Of a DNA stretch of 48,850 nucleotides, positions 20,909-29,933 are shown piece after piece. A model generated the notes under the pieces. That model made no database searches. It was not told the DNA's origin and worked only from the letters and a program-made list of their open reading frames with translations. Where the stretch lies: positions 1-48,850 of the forward strand of contig CAMQVJ010000012.1 of assembly GCA_947038175.1 (NCBI GenBank), written 5' to 3'. The DNA comes from an uncultured Desulfovibrio sp. (lineage in GTDB: Bacteria; Desulfobacterota; Desulfovibrionia; Desulfovibrionales; Desulfovibrionaceae). Position 1 is the stretch's first letter, and the number at the start of each line of letters is the position of its first letter. A program made the position numbers and the translations under genes.

Positions 20909-21985
20909 ATGTTGAGCGTACAATATTTTAAAAGCGAACGCAATATACAGCTTGTAAGCGGTATATTTTTTGTCGTCATTTTCGCTAGTGCCGCATGGCA
21001 AATTTCGCAGATGTCTCTCTTTACTGCGCTTGGGATTAGCCCTCTTATTGTAGGTATTTTGTTCGGCATTGTCTATGGCAACACCCTACGCCAACATATG
21101 CCCGATTATTACGTGGGCGGAATTTCCTATTCTTCAAAGACTCTACTTCGCTTCGCCATTATCCTTTACGGATTTCGCCTTACCTTTCAAGATCTTCTTC
21201 TTGTTGGACTTGACGGTTTTGCCATAAGTGCTTTTATGCTTGTCACCACCTTTGTGGGTGGTTCATGGCTCGGGATAAAACTCTTCAAACTTCCTCGTCG
21301 TCTTGCTTTTCTCACGGCATCAGGTAGTGCCGTCTGTGGTGCGGCAGCTGTGCTCGCAACTGAACCTGTAGTAAAAGGCAGAAACTACGAAAGTAGTATA
21401 GCCGTTGGCACCGTCGTTGTTTTTGGTACGGTTTCCATGTTTATATACCCATTCCTCTACAGTCACGGTTTTCTTGATATGACTATTGAACAATATGGCG
21501 CATACGTCGGCGGAACACTTCATGAAGTGGCGCACGTTGTGGCAGCAGGTCAAGCTGTATCACCAGAAGCAGGAAATATCGCCGTTATCGTAAAGATGAT
21601 GCGTGTTATTCTCATCGCACCCCTTCTTATCTCCCTAGGCTACTGGTTACGCACTCACCCCGATTTCACCGACTGTGACGATGATCCACAAGATGAAAAT
21701 GCCTGTCGTGGTGGTAAATACACCTTCAGAACATTCCCTTGGTTTGCCGTGCTTTTTATCGTGTGTGTTGGCTTCAACTCCCTTCACCTTTTGCCGCAAG
21801 ATGTCGTAAACGCCATAAACACCTTCGATATATTCTTGCTCACCATGGCAATGTGTGCCCTCGGTATTCAAACAAGCATCAAACAAATTCGTGAAGTTGG
21901 ACCTCGACCTTTCCTACTAGCGGCACTTTTAGCCGTATGGCTCGGCGTTGGCGGTTACTACGTAACCAAGTTAGTTATTGTATAA
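20909..21985 (+). CDS. yeiH: YeiH family (UPF0324) putative sulfate/anion exporter
   Basis: PLIVGILFGIVYGNT, FRLTFQDLLLVGLDGFAI, SGSAVCGAAAVLATEPVVK, GGTLHEVAHVVAAGQAVS; ATG at 20909 with GGAGG RBS preferred over GTG 20819. Confidence 0.9.
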   Translation: MLSVQYFKSERNIQLVSGIFFVVIFASAAWQISQMSLFTALGISPLIVGILFGIVYGNTLRQHMPDYYVGGISYSSKTLLRFAIILYGFRLTFQDLLLVGLDGFAISAFMLVTTFVGGSWLGIKLFKLPRRLAFLTASGSAVCGAAAVLATEPVVKGRNYESSIAVGTVVVFGTVSMFIYPFLYSHGFLDMTIEQYGAYVGGTLHEVAHVVAAGQAVSPEAGNIAVIVKMMRVILIAPLLISLGYWLRTHPDFTDCDDDPQDENACRGGKYTFRTFPWFAVLFIVCVGFNSLHLLPQDVVNAINTFDIFLLTMAMCALGIQTSIKQIREVGPRPFLLAALLAVWLGVGGYYVTKLVIV

Positions 21986-22024
21986 ACCTAATTTTGTTTT
22001 ATTTATTTTTAGCTAGTTAGTTTA

Positions 22025-22051
22025 TGGGGGATTTTATCCCCCTTTTTTTTT
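22025..22051 (+). terminator. Terminator downstream of yeiH
   Basis: TGGGGGATTTTATCCCCCTTTTTTTTT. Confidence 0.75.
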
Positions 22052-22106
22052 GGATTTTATCCTCCTTTTCTTTGGGAAACGGGATTTCTTTTTTCTTTTC
22101 TTTTTT

Positions 22107-22194
22107 GCGAGGGATTGAATCCCTCGCGCTCCCTCATATGGGGATTTCGGGGTAAGAAGTTTTTTGCTTTTTTACGAGGGATTGAATCCCTCGT
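22107..22194. repeat. Two copies of a CGAGGGATTGAATCCCTCG palindrome
   Basis: GCGAGGGATTGAATCCCTCGC (22107-22127) and ACGAGGGATTGAATCCCTCGT (22174-22194); the outer pair changes G:C to A:T. Confidence 0.85.
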
Positions 22195-22269
22195 GCTCCC
22201 CCTTATTATTGAGACGATATTTTGGTGTGAATAACAGGGTACTTTTTATTCTAATATTTGTAGGGGGGG

Positions 22270-22605
22270 ATGGCGACATCATTGGAATATATGGGATTTG
22301 TATGCGAGCAAATGCTCGGTTTGGGTGATGTTCGCTATAGGAAAATGTTTGGGGAGTATATGGTTTATTTGAATGATAAACCAATTTTACTCATCTGTAA
22401 TAATACGGCATTTATAAAAATGCGAGACGAGATAGCAGAACATATGTAAGAAGCGCAAACAGGTATTCCCTACAAGGGCGCAAAAGAACATTATATAATA
22501 GACGCTGAAGATAAGGAGATGCTTGCGACTATTATGGGGATTTTAGAGAAAATTACCCCAGTGCCAAAGCCTAGAAAAAAACCTGAAAAAGCAGATACTA
22601 ACTAA
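22270..22605 (+). pseudogene. TfoX N-terminal-domain-like gene interrupted by an in-frame TAA at 22447-22449
   Basis: Frame reads MATSLEYMGFVCEQMLGLGDVRYRKMFGEYMVYLNDKPILLICNNTAFIKMRDEIAEHM*EAQTGIPYKGAKEHYIIDAEDKEMLATIMGILEKITPVPKPRKKPEKADTN*; both halves fit a TfoX-like protein. Confidence 0.8.
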
Positions 22606-22659
22606 TATTAAGGACTTCTAAGCAGGTGATTGAACTGCGTGCAGGTATAGGAATATTCT

Positions 22660-22688
22660 TTGACAAATGAGCAATGAATCCGTATTAT
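22660..22688 (+). promoter_or_regulatory. Predicted sigma-70 promoter
   Basis: TTGACA-17 bp-TATTAT. Confidence 0.6.
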
Positions 22689-22721
22689 ATTTCACAAGTC
22701 GTGATTAAGATAGGAGTTTTT

Positions 22722-23666
22722 ATGAATTTTAAAACAGCAGTCAACACATGCCTCAAAGAAAAATATTTTGTGTTTGAAGGACGTGCCTCCCGTTCAGAAT
22801 TATGGTTTTTTTCACTTTTCTTTAGTCTCTGTATGGTTGGGCTTTGGACACTAGTAATCCTCCTTTCCTCATTATTGCCAAGCATGGCGACCGTTCTTGT
22901 TGTCGTTTCCGCTCTCGCCTCTCTTGCTCTTGTTATTCCTCACTATGCTGTGTCTGCCCGTCGCTTACATGACGTCAATCTCTCAGGTTGGTGGCAACTA
23001 TGCTCATTCATTCCTCTCGCTTTTTACCTTATATTGATGTTTGGGTTTGACTCTTTAGTTCAGGAAGAGTTTCTTATGTCCGCACTTGATTTTATTGGAC
23101 TTATTCTTGTTATTTATTATGTGCGTCAAGGTGATAATGGCGACAACAGGTTTGGTTCTTCTCCTTTTGGCGATGCAGTGTCAGAGCCAGAAATAAATTT
23201 TGAAACATCAGCCAAGATTTGTTTGAGAGAAAAATACGCCACTTTTTTTGGGCGAGCCTCTCGTGCAGAGTTTTGGCAGTTTTCCTTATTTACCTATTTC
23301 CTTTCTGTGATAGTAATCCTTTTTGGTAGCGTGACTGGCGATGGACTTTTATACAATATTCTTCTTGGCTTAGTTACTATTGGGACATTTATACCCGGCT
23401 TGGCAGTAACTGCTCGTCGCTTGCATGACGTGGGTTATTCAGGCTGGTGGCAAATGCTGCCTATTCTTTTGAGTGGCTTTGCTATAAGCTTTTTTGTAAA
23501 TGAGAATATAATGCTGGCTATTATTATATCTGTACTGTTGATTGTTTCATGGATTATTTTTATTCTTGTGCTTATCCGTAAAGGGACGAATGAAAAAAAT
23601 AGATTCGGCATGCCAGCTATAGGCTTACCAATTGAGCAGCCTGAGCCAACAGAGCCAACAGAATAA
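22722..23666 (+). CDS. Tandem DUF805 membrane protein
   Basis: Two DUF805-like copies: FEGRASRSELWFF...SARRLHDVNLSGWWQL and FFGRASRAEFWQF...TARRLHDVGYSGWWQM; start at 22722 downstream of the predicted promoter. Confidence 0.85.
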   Translation: MNFKTAVNTCLKEKYFVFEGRASRSELWFFSLFFSLCMVGLWTLVILLSSLLPSMATVLVVVSALASLALVIPHYAVSARRLHDVNLSGWWQLCSFIPLAFYLILMFGFDSLVQEEFLMSALDFIGLILVIYYVRQGDNGDNRFGSSPFGDAVSEPEINFETSAKICLREKYATFFGRASRAEFWQFSLFTYFLSVIVILFGSVTGDGLLYNILLGLVTIGTFIPGLAVTARRLHDVGYSGWWQMLPILLSGFAISFFVNENIMLAIIISVLLIVSWIIFILVLIRKGTNEKNRFGMPAIGLPIEQPEPTEPTE

Positions 23667-23771
23667 GTCATACTCATGGATTTACCTACTAGAGTGTATT
23701 CTTTTTTGGCTTCAACATTCTAATTATATATAAGGCTTAGCTACGAATACCTTTAGAATAAATGGTTTATT

Positions 23772-23812
23772 AAAAAAAGTCCCCACAGAAAAAAATGTGG
23801 GGACTTTTTGTT
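23772..23812. terminator. Bidirectional rho-independent terminator
   Basis: AAAAAAAGTCCCCACA-GAAAAAAA-TGTGGGGACTTTTTG. Confidence 0.85.
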
Positions 23813-24005
23813 TAACCAAAAAAGAAAGGGACAGCTTAAAGGGTGAAATTGTTTGAGGGAGGTCATAGATTCCTTATTTGCTCTTCGTTTGCTCACGGTT
23901 TGCCCGCTGTTTTCTCGGCTTATGAGAACTTGTCTATAGAATCTATTAGAAAGAGATTCTATAAATATACTTGTTTGTTCGTATTCTTTGTATTTTTATG
24001 AGACG

Positions 24006-24138
24006 GCAAAAGTAGTACTAAGCATAAAGAAGCATGAGGCAAAAGAAGTATGAGACATAAAGAAGTATTAAGCATAAAGAAGTATGAAGTATAAAGAAAC
24101 ATGAGGCATAAAAAAGTGTGAGGTAAAAAAGTGTGAGA
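24006..24138. repeat. 17-bp tandem repeat (consensus CATAAAGAAGTATGAGG), about 8 units
   Basis: Units start at 24006, 24023, 24040, 24056, 24073, 24090, 24107, 24124. Confidence 0.8.
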
Positions 24139-24156
24139 TATCAAGATGGTTAAGCA

Positions 24157-24191
24157 TAAAAAAAGAGAGAGTAAAAACTCTCTCTTTTTTA
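24157..24191 (-). terminator. Terminator downstream of dsrB
   Basis: AAAAAAAGAGAGAGT-AAAA-ACTCTCTCTTTTTT. Confidence 0.8.
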
Positions 24192-24239
24192 TAAACCAAG
24201 TTTGCATGTGATTTTTACAAATCACTTACAAAATATATA

Positions 24240-25676
24240 CTATTCTTCTTCTTTACCAGAACCTTTCAAGCCGTACATGGTAGTAGAGCCTGAAGACCAG
24301 TACATGAGTTTTTCTTCAGCAATAAGCTTAGAAAGAACGTCCTTAACCTTACGTGCGCTTGCACCAGGAAGTACTGCAAAGAAGTCGTTGAAGTAATACT
24401 TAGTTTTAGCACCAGCTTTCTTGTTTTCTAAGAAGCTAACAATTGCTTGTTTTTCTTCGTCAGTGATAGCAGTAGCCGCAACCGCTGCTGTCTTTTCTGC
24501 GCCTTCATATGCATGAATAGCCGCATCAGAAAACTTGAACTGTGTGCTTTGACGCCATGTGTAGTACGCTGGGTCACGGAAATCATCGATGAGGTGATGA
24601 GTAAACTCAAGATCACACACTTCGAAGAACTTTTCCCAACCGATACGTTCTGCCCATTCGCCAAGACGTTCGTATTTATTAGCTTGTTCTGCATAGATAT
24701 CAATAATGTGCTTGATAGTCTTAGTCAGTGTAGGCCAACGAGGAGTTTCGTTAGGGATGTAGTGAACTACAACCTTAGAGAACTTAGGCATGCTGATACG
24801 GTTAGAAACCTTACCACCTACCATGATAACGCAACCGTCTCCGCCTTGCCCATCAGAGATAGGAAGAGCTGGACACATGGTGTAGCAGTTACCGCAGTAC
24901 ATGCAGCGTTCGTTTTTGATAGCAAGAGTGTTGATTTTCTTGCCGTTGCTCTCTTCTTTGGTCGGACGCACAGCTGCAACAGGACATGCCGCAACAGCTA
25001 GTGGGATTTCACAAAGTTGGTCAACCCATTCATGGTCGATCATAGGAGGCTTACGGTGAATACCAACAATACCAATATCAGAACAGTGAACCGCACCACA
25101 CATATTTAGGCAACATGCCAAAGAAATACGCACAGGTGCTGGTAAACGGTGATCTTGGAAATCAGCGAAAACTTCGTCCATAATCGCTTTAACAGGGCCG
25201 GAAGCGTCTGTTGCAGGAGTATGGCAGTGAATCCAGCCTTGGGTATGAACGATGTTGGTAACACCAGCACCAGTTCCGCCAATTGGGAATTTCAAAGAAC
25301 CAGCTTCAAATTTACGTGAAGCAAGGTCTTTTTTCAAAGGTTCAAGCTTAGATTCGTCAGATACCATGAATTCTACGTTGTTACGAGTTGTAAAACGTAG
25401 GAAACCGTCACAGTATTTGTCAGCGATTTCGCAACATTCACGAATGTAAAGTGTAGATACAGTACGAGCCGCACCACAACGAACAGTGAAAACTTTGTCT
25501 CCACTTTCTGCTACGTGAACGAGTACGCCTGGTTCAAGTATTTCGTGGTAAAGCCATTTGCCGAAGTTCTTTTTAATAACCGGAGGAAAAAAGTTGTCAT
25601 ATGGACGAGGTCCAATGTCAGAAAAACGATTTTCCATAGGTTTTGCAGGATTATATCCAGAAGAAATGAAAGCCAT
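24240..25676 (-). CDS. dsrB: Dissimilatory sulfite reductase beta subunit fused to a C-terminal DsrD domain
   Basis: [34 protein letters not shown]...[15 protein letters not shown]...[19 protein letters not shown] is DsrB to STQFKF; the extra C-terminus [52 protein letters not shown] is DsrD-like. Confidence 0.96.
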   Translation of the reverse strand: MAFISSGYNPAKPMENRFSDIGPRPYDNFFPPVIKKNFGKWLYHEILEPGVLVHVAESGDKVFTVRCGAARTVSTLYIRECCEIADKYCDGFLRFTTRNNVEFMVSDESKLEPLKKDLASRKFEAGSLKFPIGGTGAGVTNIVHTQGWIHCHTPATDASGPVKAIMDEVFADFQDHRLPAPVRISLACCLNMCGAVHCSDIGIVGIHRKPPMIDHEWVDQLCEIPLAVAACPVAAVRPTKEESNGKKINTLAIKNERCMYCGNCYTMCPALPISDGQGGDGCVIMVGGKVSNRISMPKFSKVVVHYIPNETPRWPTLTKTIKHIIDIYAEQANKYERLGEWAERIGWEKFFEVCDLEFTHHLIDDFRDPAYYTWRQSTQFKFSDAAIHAYEGAEKTAAVAATAITDEEKQAIVSFLENKKAGAKTKYYFNDFFAVLPGASARKVKDVLSKLIAEEKLMYWSSGSTTMYGLKGSGKEEE

Positions 25677-25694
25677 TTTTGCTCTCCTCCTAAA

Positions 25695-27020
25695 TTAGCG
25701 TTGGTGTCTATTGCGGTAAGCAACAATGTCACGGTCCCAACCACCAGGTACTTCTTCTTCTTTGAAGAAGATGTATGGGTTAGAACGAGGTTCCTTAACA
25801 TGTTGTGGAACAGCAGGGATTTCAGTAACTTCAAGAAGCTTTTGGAATGAAAGACGCTTGATAGTTTCACCTACACGTTCACGGTTCTTACCTTCTTCCA
25901 TCCACCAATCCCAAATCTTTTCGATTACGCCCTTGATTTCATCAAATGGCTCATCAGCAGGAATGAAAGGAACAAGTAATGAACCCATTTGTGCACCATC
26001 AAGGATAGGAGCTTTAGCACCTACGAGGATAGAAGCACCACGTTCGTCACCAATGCGAAGAGCGCGAGGCATTGTGTTGATACAGTGCATACAACGTACG
26101 CATTCTTTTGTATCAATACAAAGTTTAGGTCCGTTCATTTTCATTGCATGGCTTGGGCAAAGGTCAATAACTTCAGCTTGAATGTCAAACTTGCCCCAGT
26201 CACGACCGGAGTGCGCGCCTGCGTTTGGTTTGAAATTGCCAGCTACGTATTCTGCTACTGCGGATTGATCGATTTTAATATCGTCTTTCCAAGTACCAAT
26301 TACGGAGAAGTCAGAACGAGCAATAGAAGCTACACAACCGTTAGGACAACCATCAAATTTAAATTTAAATTTGTAAGGGAATGCTGGACGGTGTAACTCA
26401 TCTTGATAGTCCATTGTTAGTTGGTAACAAGCTTGTTGCGCATTGTAACAAGCATATTCACAACGTGATTGGCCAAGACAGGATTCTGGTGTACGTAAGT
26501 TTGAACCAGATCCACCAAGGTCAGTCGGATATGTTTTATGATGAGTAAGTTCCCAGAAGATTTCTTCTAGCTGTGGTGTTTGTGTTCCAAGAAGAACGAT
26601 ATCACCAGTAGCGCCGTGCAAGTTGGTAAGACCAGAACCACGTAGGTCCCAAATATCACAAATCATTCTTAAGAATTCAGAATTGTAATATTTACCAGCA
26701 GGCTGGTTCACACGTACTGTGTGAAAGTGTGCTACGCCAGGGAATTGTTGAGGTTGATCGCAGTAACGACCAATAACGCCGCCACCGTAACCGAACACAC
26801 CAACGATACCGCCGTGTTTCCAGTGAGTTTCACCGTCGCCGTAAGATAACTCTAGAACGCCAAGAAGATCATCAGGTGAATCGACAGGGATTTGATAATC
26901 AATGCCTTTTGGATTCGCTGCACGTTCAGCAGCCGCCTGTTTGATGTCAGACACGAAGCTGGGCCATGGCCCGGATTCGAGCTGGTCCAACAGGGGGGTT
27001 GCATGTTTCGCCATTGCCAT
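25695..27020 (-). CDS. dsrA: Dissimilatory sulfite reductase alpha subunit
   Basis: MAKHATPLLDQLESGPWPSFVSDIKQ, GSGSNLRTPESCLGQSRCEYACYNAQ, FKFDGCPNGCVASIARSDFSVIG, ECVRCMHCINTMPRALRIG. Confidence 0.98.
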   Translation of the reverse strand: MAMAKHATPLLDQLESGPWPSFVSDIKQAAAERAANPKGIDYQIPVDSPDDLLGVLELSYGDGETHWKHGGIVGVFGYGGGVIGRYCDQPQQFPGVAHFHTVRVNQPAGKYYNSEFLRMICDIWDLRGSGLTNLHGATGDIVLLGTQTPQLEEIFWELTHHKTYPTDLGGSGSNLRTPESCLGQSRCEYACYNAQQACYQLTMDYQDELHRPAFPYKFKFKFDGCPNGCVASIARSDFSVIGTWKDDIKIDQSAVAEYVAGNFKPNAGAHSGRDWGKFDIQAEVIDLCPSHAMKMNGPKLCIDTKECVRCMHCINTMPRALRIGDERGASILVGAKAPILDGAQMGSLLVPFIPADEPFDEIKGVIEKIWDWWMEEGKNRERVGETIKRLSFQKLLEVTEIPAVPQHVKEPRSNPYIFFKEEEVPGGWDRDIVAYRNRHQR

Positions 27021-27299
27021 ACCTCCAGATGGGTTAATGAATATGTCATGTTTTATAAAACTAAAACACGATTAACAACAATATTTATACGCATATGCGT
27101 TTATACTGGATGTCATGTGTCATCTAAAAGAAATACACAAAAGCTACTAGTACTGTTAAGCGCACACGCGAAGTATAGTAAATTTTTTAAATAAGCACAA
27201 GGCTAAAAGGGATTTATTTGTGAAATATTTCTGTATTTATTTAAAAGCTTCATTTTCACCAGCTTAGGCAGCGTCTTTTGAAATAAATAAAAATATCGG

Positions 27300-28634
27300 C
27301 TAATTCTGTTTCTCAGATAAAAATGCGTACTGTGTGGTGAAATTTTGAACTTTCCCTTTTTCTTGCTCATTAGCCCCATGAAAAAAGATATTATTCAAGG
27401 GGAGTCGTTTAGCCCATTCTTCTTTTAAACAGTTCTTCTCACCAAAAATAAAGCCCTGAAAATTTTTCGGTACATGTAATTCTAAATTTTCTAGCGGGGA
27501 GTCTGGTCTTCCATTATATAGAGAGGATGATGGATTATTGAGATGAAAACTTTCGTCCTGAAGATTCATTACATCAAGATTCACTGTATCAATATTCATA
27601 GTATCAAGATTCATAGTGTCGTTTTGCTTTGTTTCTCCAAGCATCTTTGTTTTATCTGATTCTTCCCTTTTATGTATTTGAGGGAATTGACGGTTTTTTT
27701 CCGCATCGAATGCGTAGAGTAATGCCTGTGCTTGAATGAGAGAACCAAGGGCAGGGTGTCTTACGCCTGCAAGAACATGCACATCAAACTCTTTTTCTGG
27801 GGCAATAGAAAGCCGTATGACGGGCACTTTTTCTTGCCACGCTCTACAAAGTGCATGACCAAGGGCGTCAACACAGGTGTTCAAATCCCATGGTGAAAAT
27901 TTCCCTGCCTGCCAAAGTTTTGCGAGGCCTGTGCCGCTAGGTACTAAACAGGGATAGTAGCGCAAGCAAGAAGGTTTATAGCTGAGTGCTAATTCAACAT
28001 CCTTGTGAAAATCCTCCACACTCTGTGAAGGAATGCTTGGCATAAGCTGTATGCCAAGTTCAAAGCCCTGTTCCTTTATATAGGCACACGCTTCTTGTGC
28101 GACTTCTGAGTTATATCCTCGACCTATGCCCGAGAGTAGTTCTGTGTTGAAACTTTGAATGCCAAGCTCAATAAGGTTGATACCCGCTTCTTTTAATAAA
28201 GATAAGACAGGGGATAGTTGGGATTTGTCGCCTGATACATTATTTAGCCCGAGACAATCAGGCCTCGTGGAGCAGCGCCCGAAAAGTTTAATGCATGCTT
28301 CTGACAAGCGAATCTTGTGTTTTTTAAAGGCATTAAGACAGAGCGTGAGTTCCTTTTCTTTTAGAGCTGTGAACGTTCCGCCATAGAAGGCTATTTCTAA
28401 GGTCTTTATTGTAGAAACCGAGCCTACGTTTTTTTTAATGACCTGATCGATGCGCATGTCTAATTCTTGTAGAGCGTCTGTTATCCCTCTATTTCCAACG
28501 CCGCTTTGTCTGTCTTGCACACAATAAATACAAGGAAAGGGACAGCCTGCAAAAGGTAGGAAGACGGGAATAAGAAGCCCTCTTTCTTGCTTTGTTCCTA
28601 CGGGGAAATGATACGCTTCGATATTTGTATTCAC
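27300..28634 (-). CDS. Radical SAM protein, Elp3/HemN-like
   Basis: FAGCPFPCIYCVQDRQSG (CxxxxxCxxC-type cluster), IEIAFYGGTFTALKEKE, SDKRIRLSEACIK region, LIELGIQSFNTELLSGIGRGYNSE. Confidence 0.85.
   Translation of the reverse strand: MNTNIEAYHFPVGTKQERGLLIPVFLPFAGCPFPCIYCVQDRQSGVGNRGITDALQELDMRIDQVIKKNVGSVSTIKTLEIAFYGGTFTALKEKELTLCLNAFKKHKIRLSEACIKLFGRCSTRPDCLGLNNVSGDKSQLSPVLSLLKEAGINLIELGIQSFNTELLSGIGRGYNSEVAQEACAYIKEQGFELGIQLMPSIPSQSVEDFHKDVELALSYKPSCLRYYPCLVPSGTGLAKLWQAGKFSPWDLNTCVDALGHALCRAWQEKVPVIRLSIAPEKEFDVHVLAGVRHPALGSLIQAQALLYAFDAEKNRQFPQIHKREESDKTKMLGETKQNDTMNLDTMNIDTVNLDVMNLQDESFHLNNPSSSLYNGRPDSPLENLELHVPKNFQGFIFGEKNCLKEEWAKRLPLNNIFFHGANEQEKGKVQNFTTQYAFLSEKQN
27564..27623 (-). 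repeat. 15-bp in-frame tandem repeat (about 4 units) inside the radical SAM gene
   Basis: ATTCATTACATCAAG ATTCACTGTATCAAT ATTCATAGTATCAAG ATTCATAGTGTCGTT; encodes NDTMNLDTMNIDTVNLDVMN. Confidence 0.85.
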
Positions 28635-28885
28635 GAGTTAAGCCTTTGTATAATAGAGGGATGTTGGAATAAAACGGCAAAAAGACTAGACAGGTAATAA
28701 TATTTGCAGTAGTATTTGTGTTAAATGTCTTTTAGGTGTGGCGCTATTTGTGTTCTTATTTGCGTTAATAATATTCTTTTTTTTTAAGGTAAAGAATTAT
28801 TTTGAAAATAATGAATGTACGTGTGCCAAAAACAAAAGACGGAATAAAAAAACTCTTTGGATAAACTAAAACAAGGGAAAAACAA

Positions 28886-29314
28886 ATGACAACAAATACA
28901 GATGATTGTTTATTCTGCCGCATTGTCAAAGGGGAAATTCCTTGTGCAAAAGTTTACGAAGATGAATATGTGTTTGCTTTTCTGGATATAGCGCCTTTTA
29001 AGGAAGGACACACTTTGCTCATTTTAAAAGAGCATTCTAATACTGTTTTAGATGTAAACCCAAACCATATGCAGTATGTTTTAAAGGCAATCCAAAAAAT
29101 TGCTCCTGCTGTGATGGAAGCAACCCATGCTCAAGGTTTTCATGTTTTGCAGAATAATTTTGCCGCCGCAGGTCAAACTGTTTTTCATACCCATTGGCAT
29201 ATTATCCCTCGGTCTGAAGACGATACCCTTTCCCTTTGGGCGCAAGGGGCGTATACAGATAATGGAACTATGGGCGCAATGGCACGGGTAATATCTCAGA
29301 ATATTATACAATAA
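28886..29314 (+). CDS. HIT family hydrolase
   Basis: DCLFCRIVKGEIPCAKVYEDEYVFAFLDIAPFKEGHTLLILKEH and HTHWHIIPR catalytic motif. Confidence 0.94.
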   Translation: MTTNTDDCLFCRIVKGEIPCAKVYEDEYVFAFLDIAPFKEGHTLLILKEHSNTVLDVNPNHMQYVLKAIQKIAPAVMEATHAQGFHVLQNNFAAAGQTVFHTHWHIIPRSEDDTLSLWAQGAYTDNGTMGAMARVISQNIIQ

Positions 29315-29487
29315 TGCCTGTAATTATTTGAAAATATTAAGAGGTATTCCATTCGTTGGGGTTTACAGGAAGAAGCGCTCTTGAACAACGTAGCCCCTGC
29401 GCCAAAAATTTTTACTAAAAAATACCTACAATCGCTTGCCAGTACAGCATTTTCGGTGTACTTAAAACGTGACACACGGAGGATTTC

Positions 29488-29784
29488 ATGAACAAAGCAC
29501 TTACCAAGGCAGATATCGTTGAGGCCATTTATGCACAAACAGAACGTAACAGAGCGGAAGTAAAAACAATTGTTGAAAAACTTCTTTCTATTATGAAACA
29601 ATCTATCAAGAAAGATCATGCACTTCTTGTTAGCGGTTTTGGCAAGTTTGAAGCATATGACAAAAAAGCACGTAAAGGTCGCAACCCACAAACAAACGCA
29701 TCTATAACACTTCCCCCTCGTAAAGTGGTTGTGTTTCGCTTATCACGTAAATTTCGTGCAGAATTGAACGGCGAAGAAGCTTAA
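29488..29784 (+). CDS. Integration host factor alpha / HU family DNA-binding protein
   Basis: LTKADIVEAIYAQTERNRAEVKTIVEKLL...LLVSGFGKFEAYDKKARKGRNPQTNASITLPPRKVVVFRLSRKFR. Confidence 0.92.
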   Translation: MNKALTKADIVEAIYAQTERNRAEVKTIVEKLLSIMKQSIKKDHALLVSGFGKFEAYDKKARKGRNPQTNASITLPPRKVVVFRLSRKFRAELNGEEA

Positions 29785-29933
29785 CCTCTATTCATTTACT
29801 GCTTTTCGCAGATATTTTTAAAAGCGTGGCTTTATGCTGCGCTTTTTGTTGCTTAAAGCTGTAGAGTAGGGAAAGGCAGGCTTGCGGAATCTAAGTGAGA
29901 GTGAAGAATGATACATTTCGATTCTATTAAAAG

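Noticed and set aside
22447-22449. Programmed recoding at the TfoX internal stop
   Set aside because: Codon is TAA, not TGA or TAG, and no recoding element was recognised; mutation or sequence error is simpler
24006-24138. Possible CRISPR array
   Set aside because: Units are 17 bp and contiguous with no spacers; no cas genes in the window
23959-24225. 88-aa minus-strand ORF with LCL-rich repeats
   Set aside because: Translation of the 17-bp minisatellite; overlaps the dsrB terminator, no RBS or homology
25515-25850. 111-aa plus-strand ORF across the dsrA/dsrB junction
   Set aside because: Antisense to highly conserved dsr genes; shadow ORF
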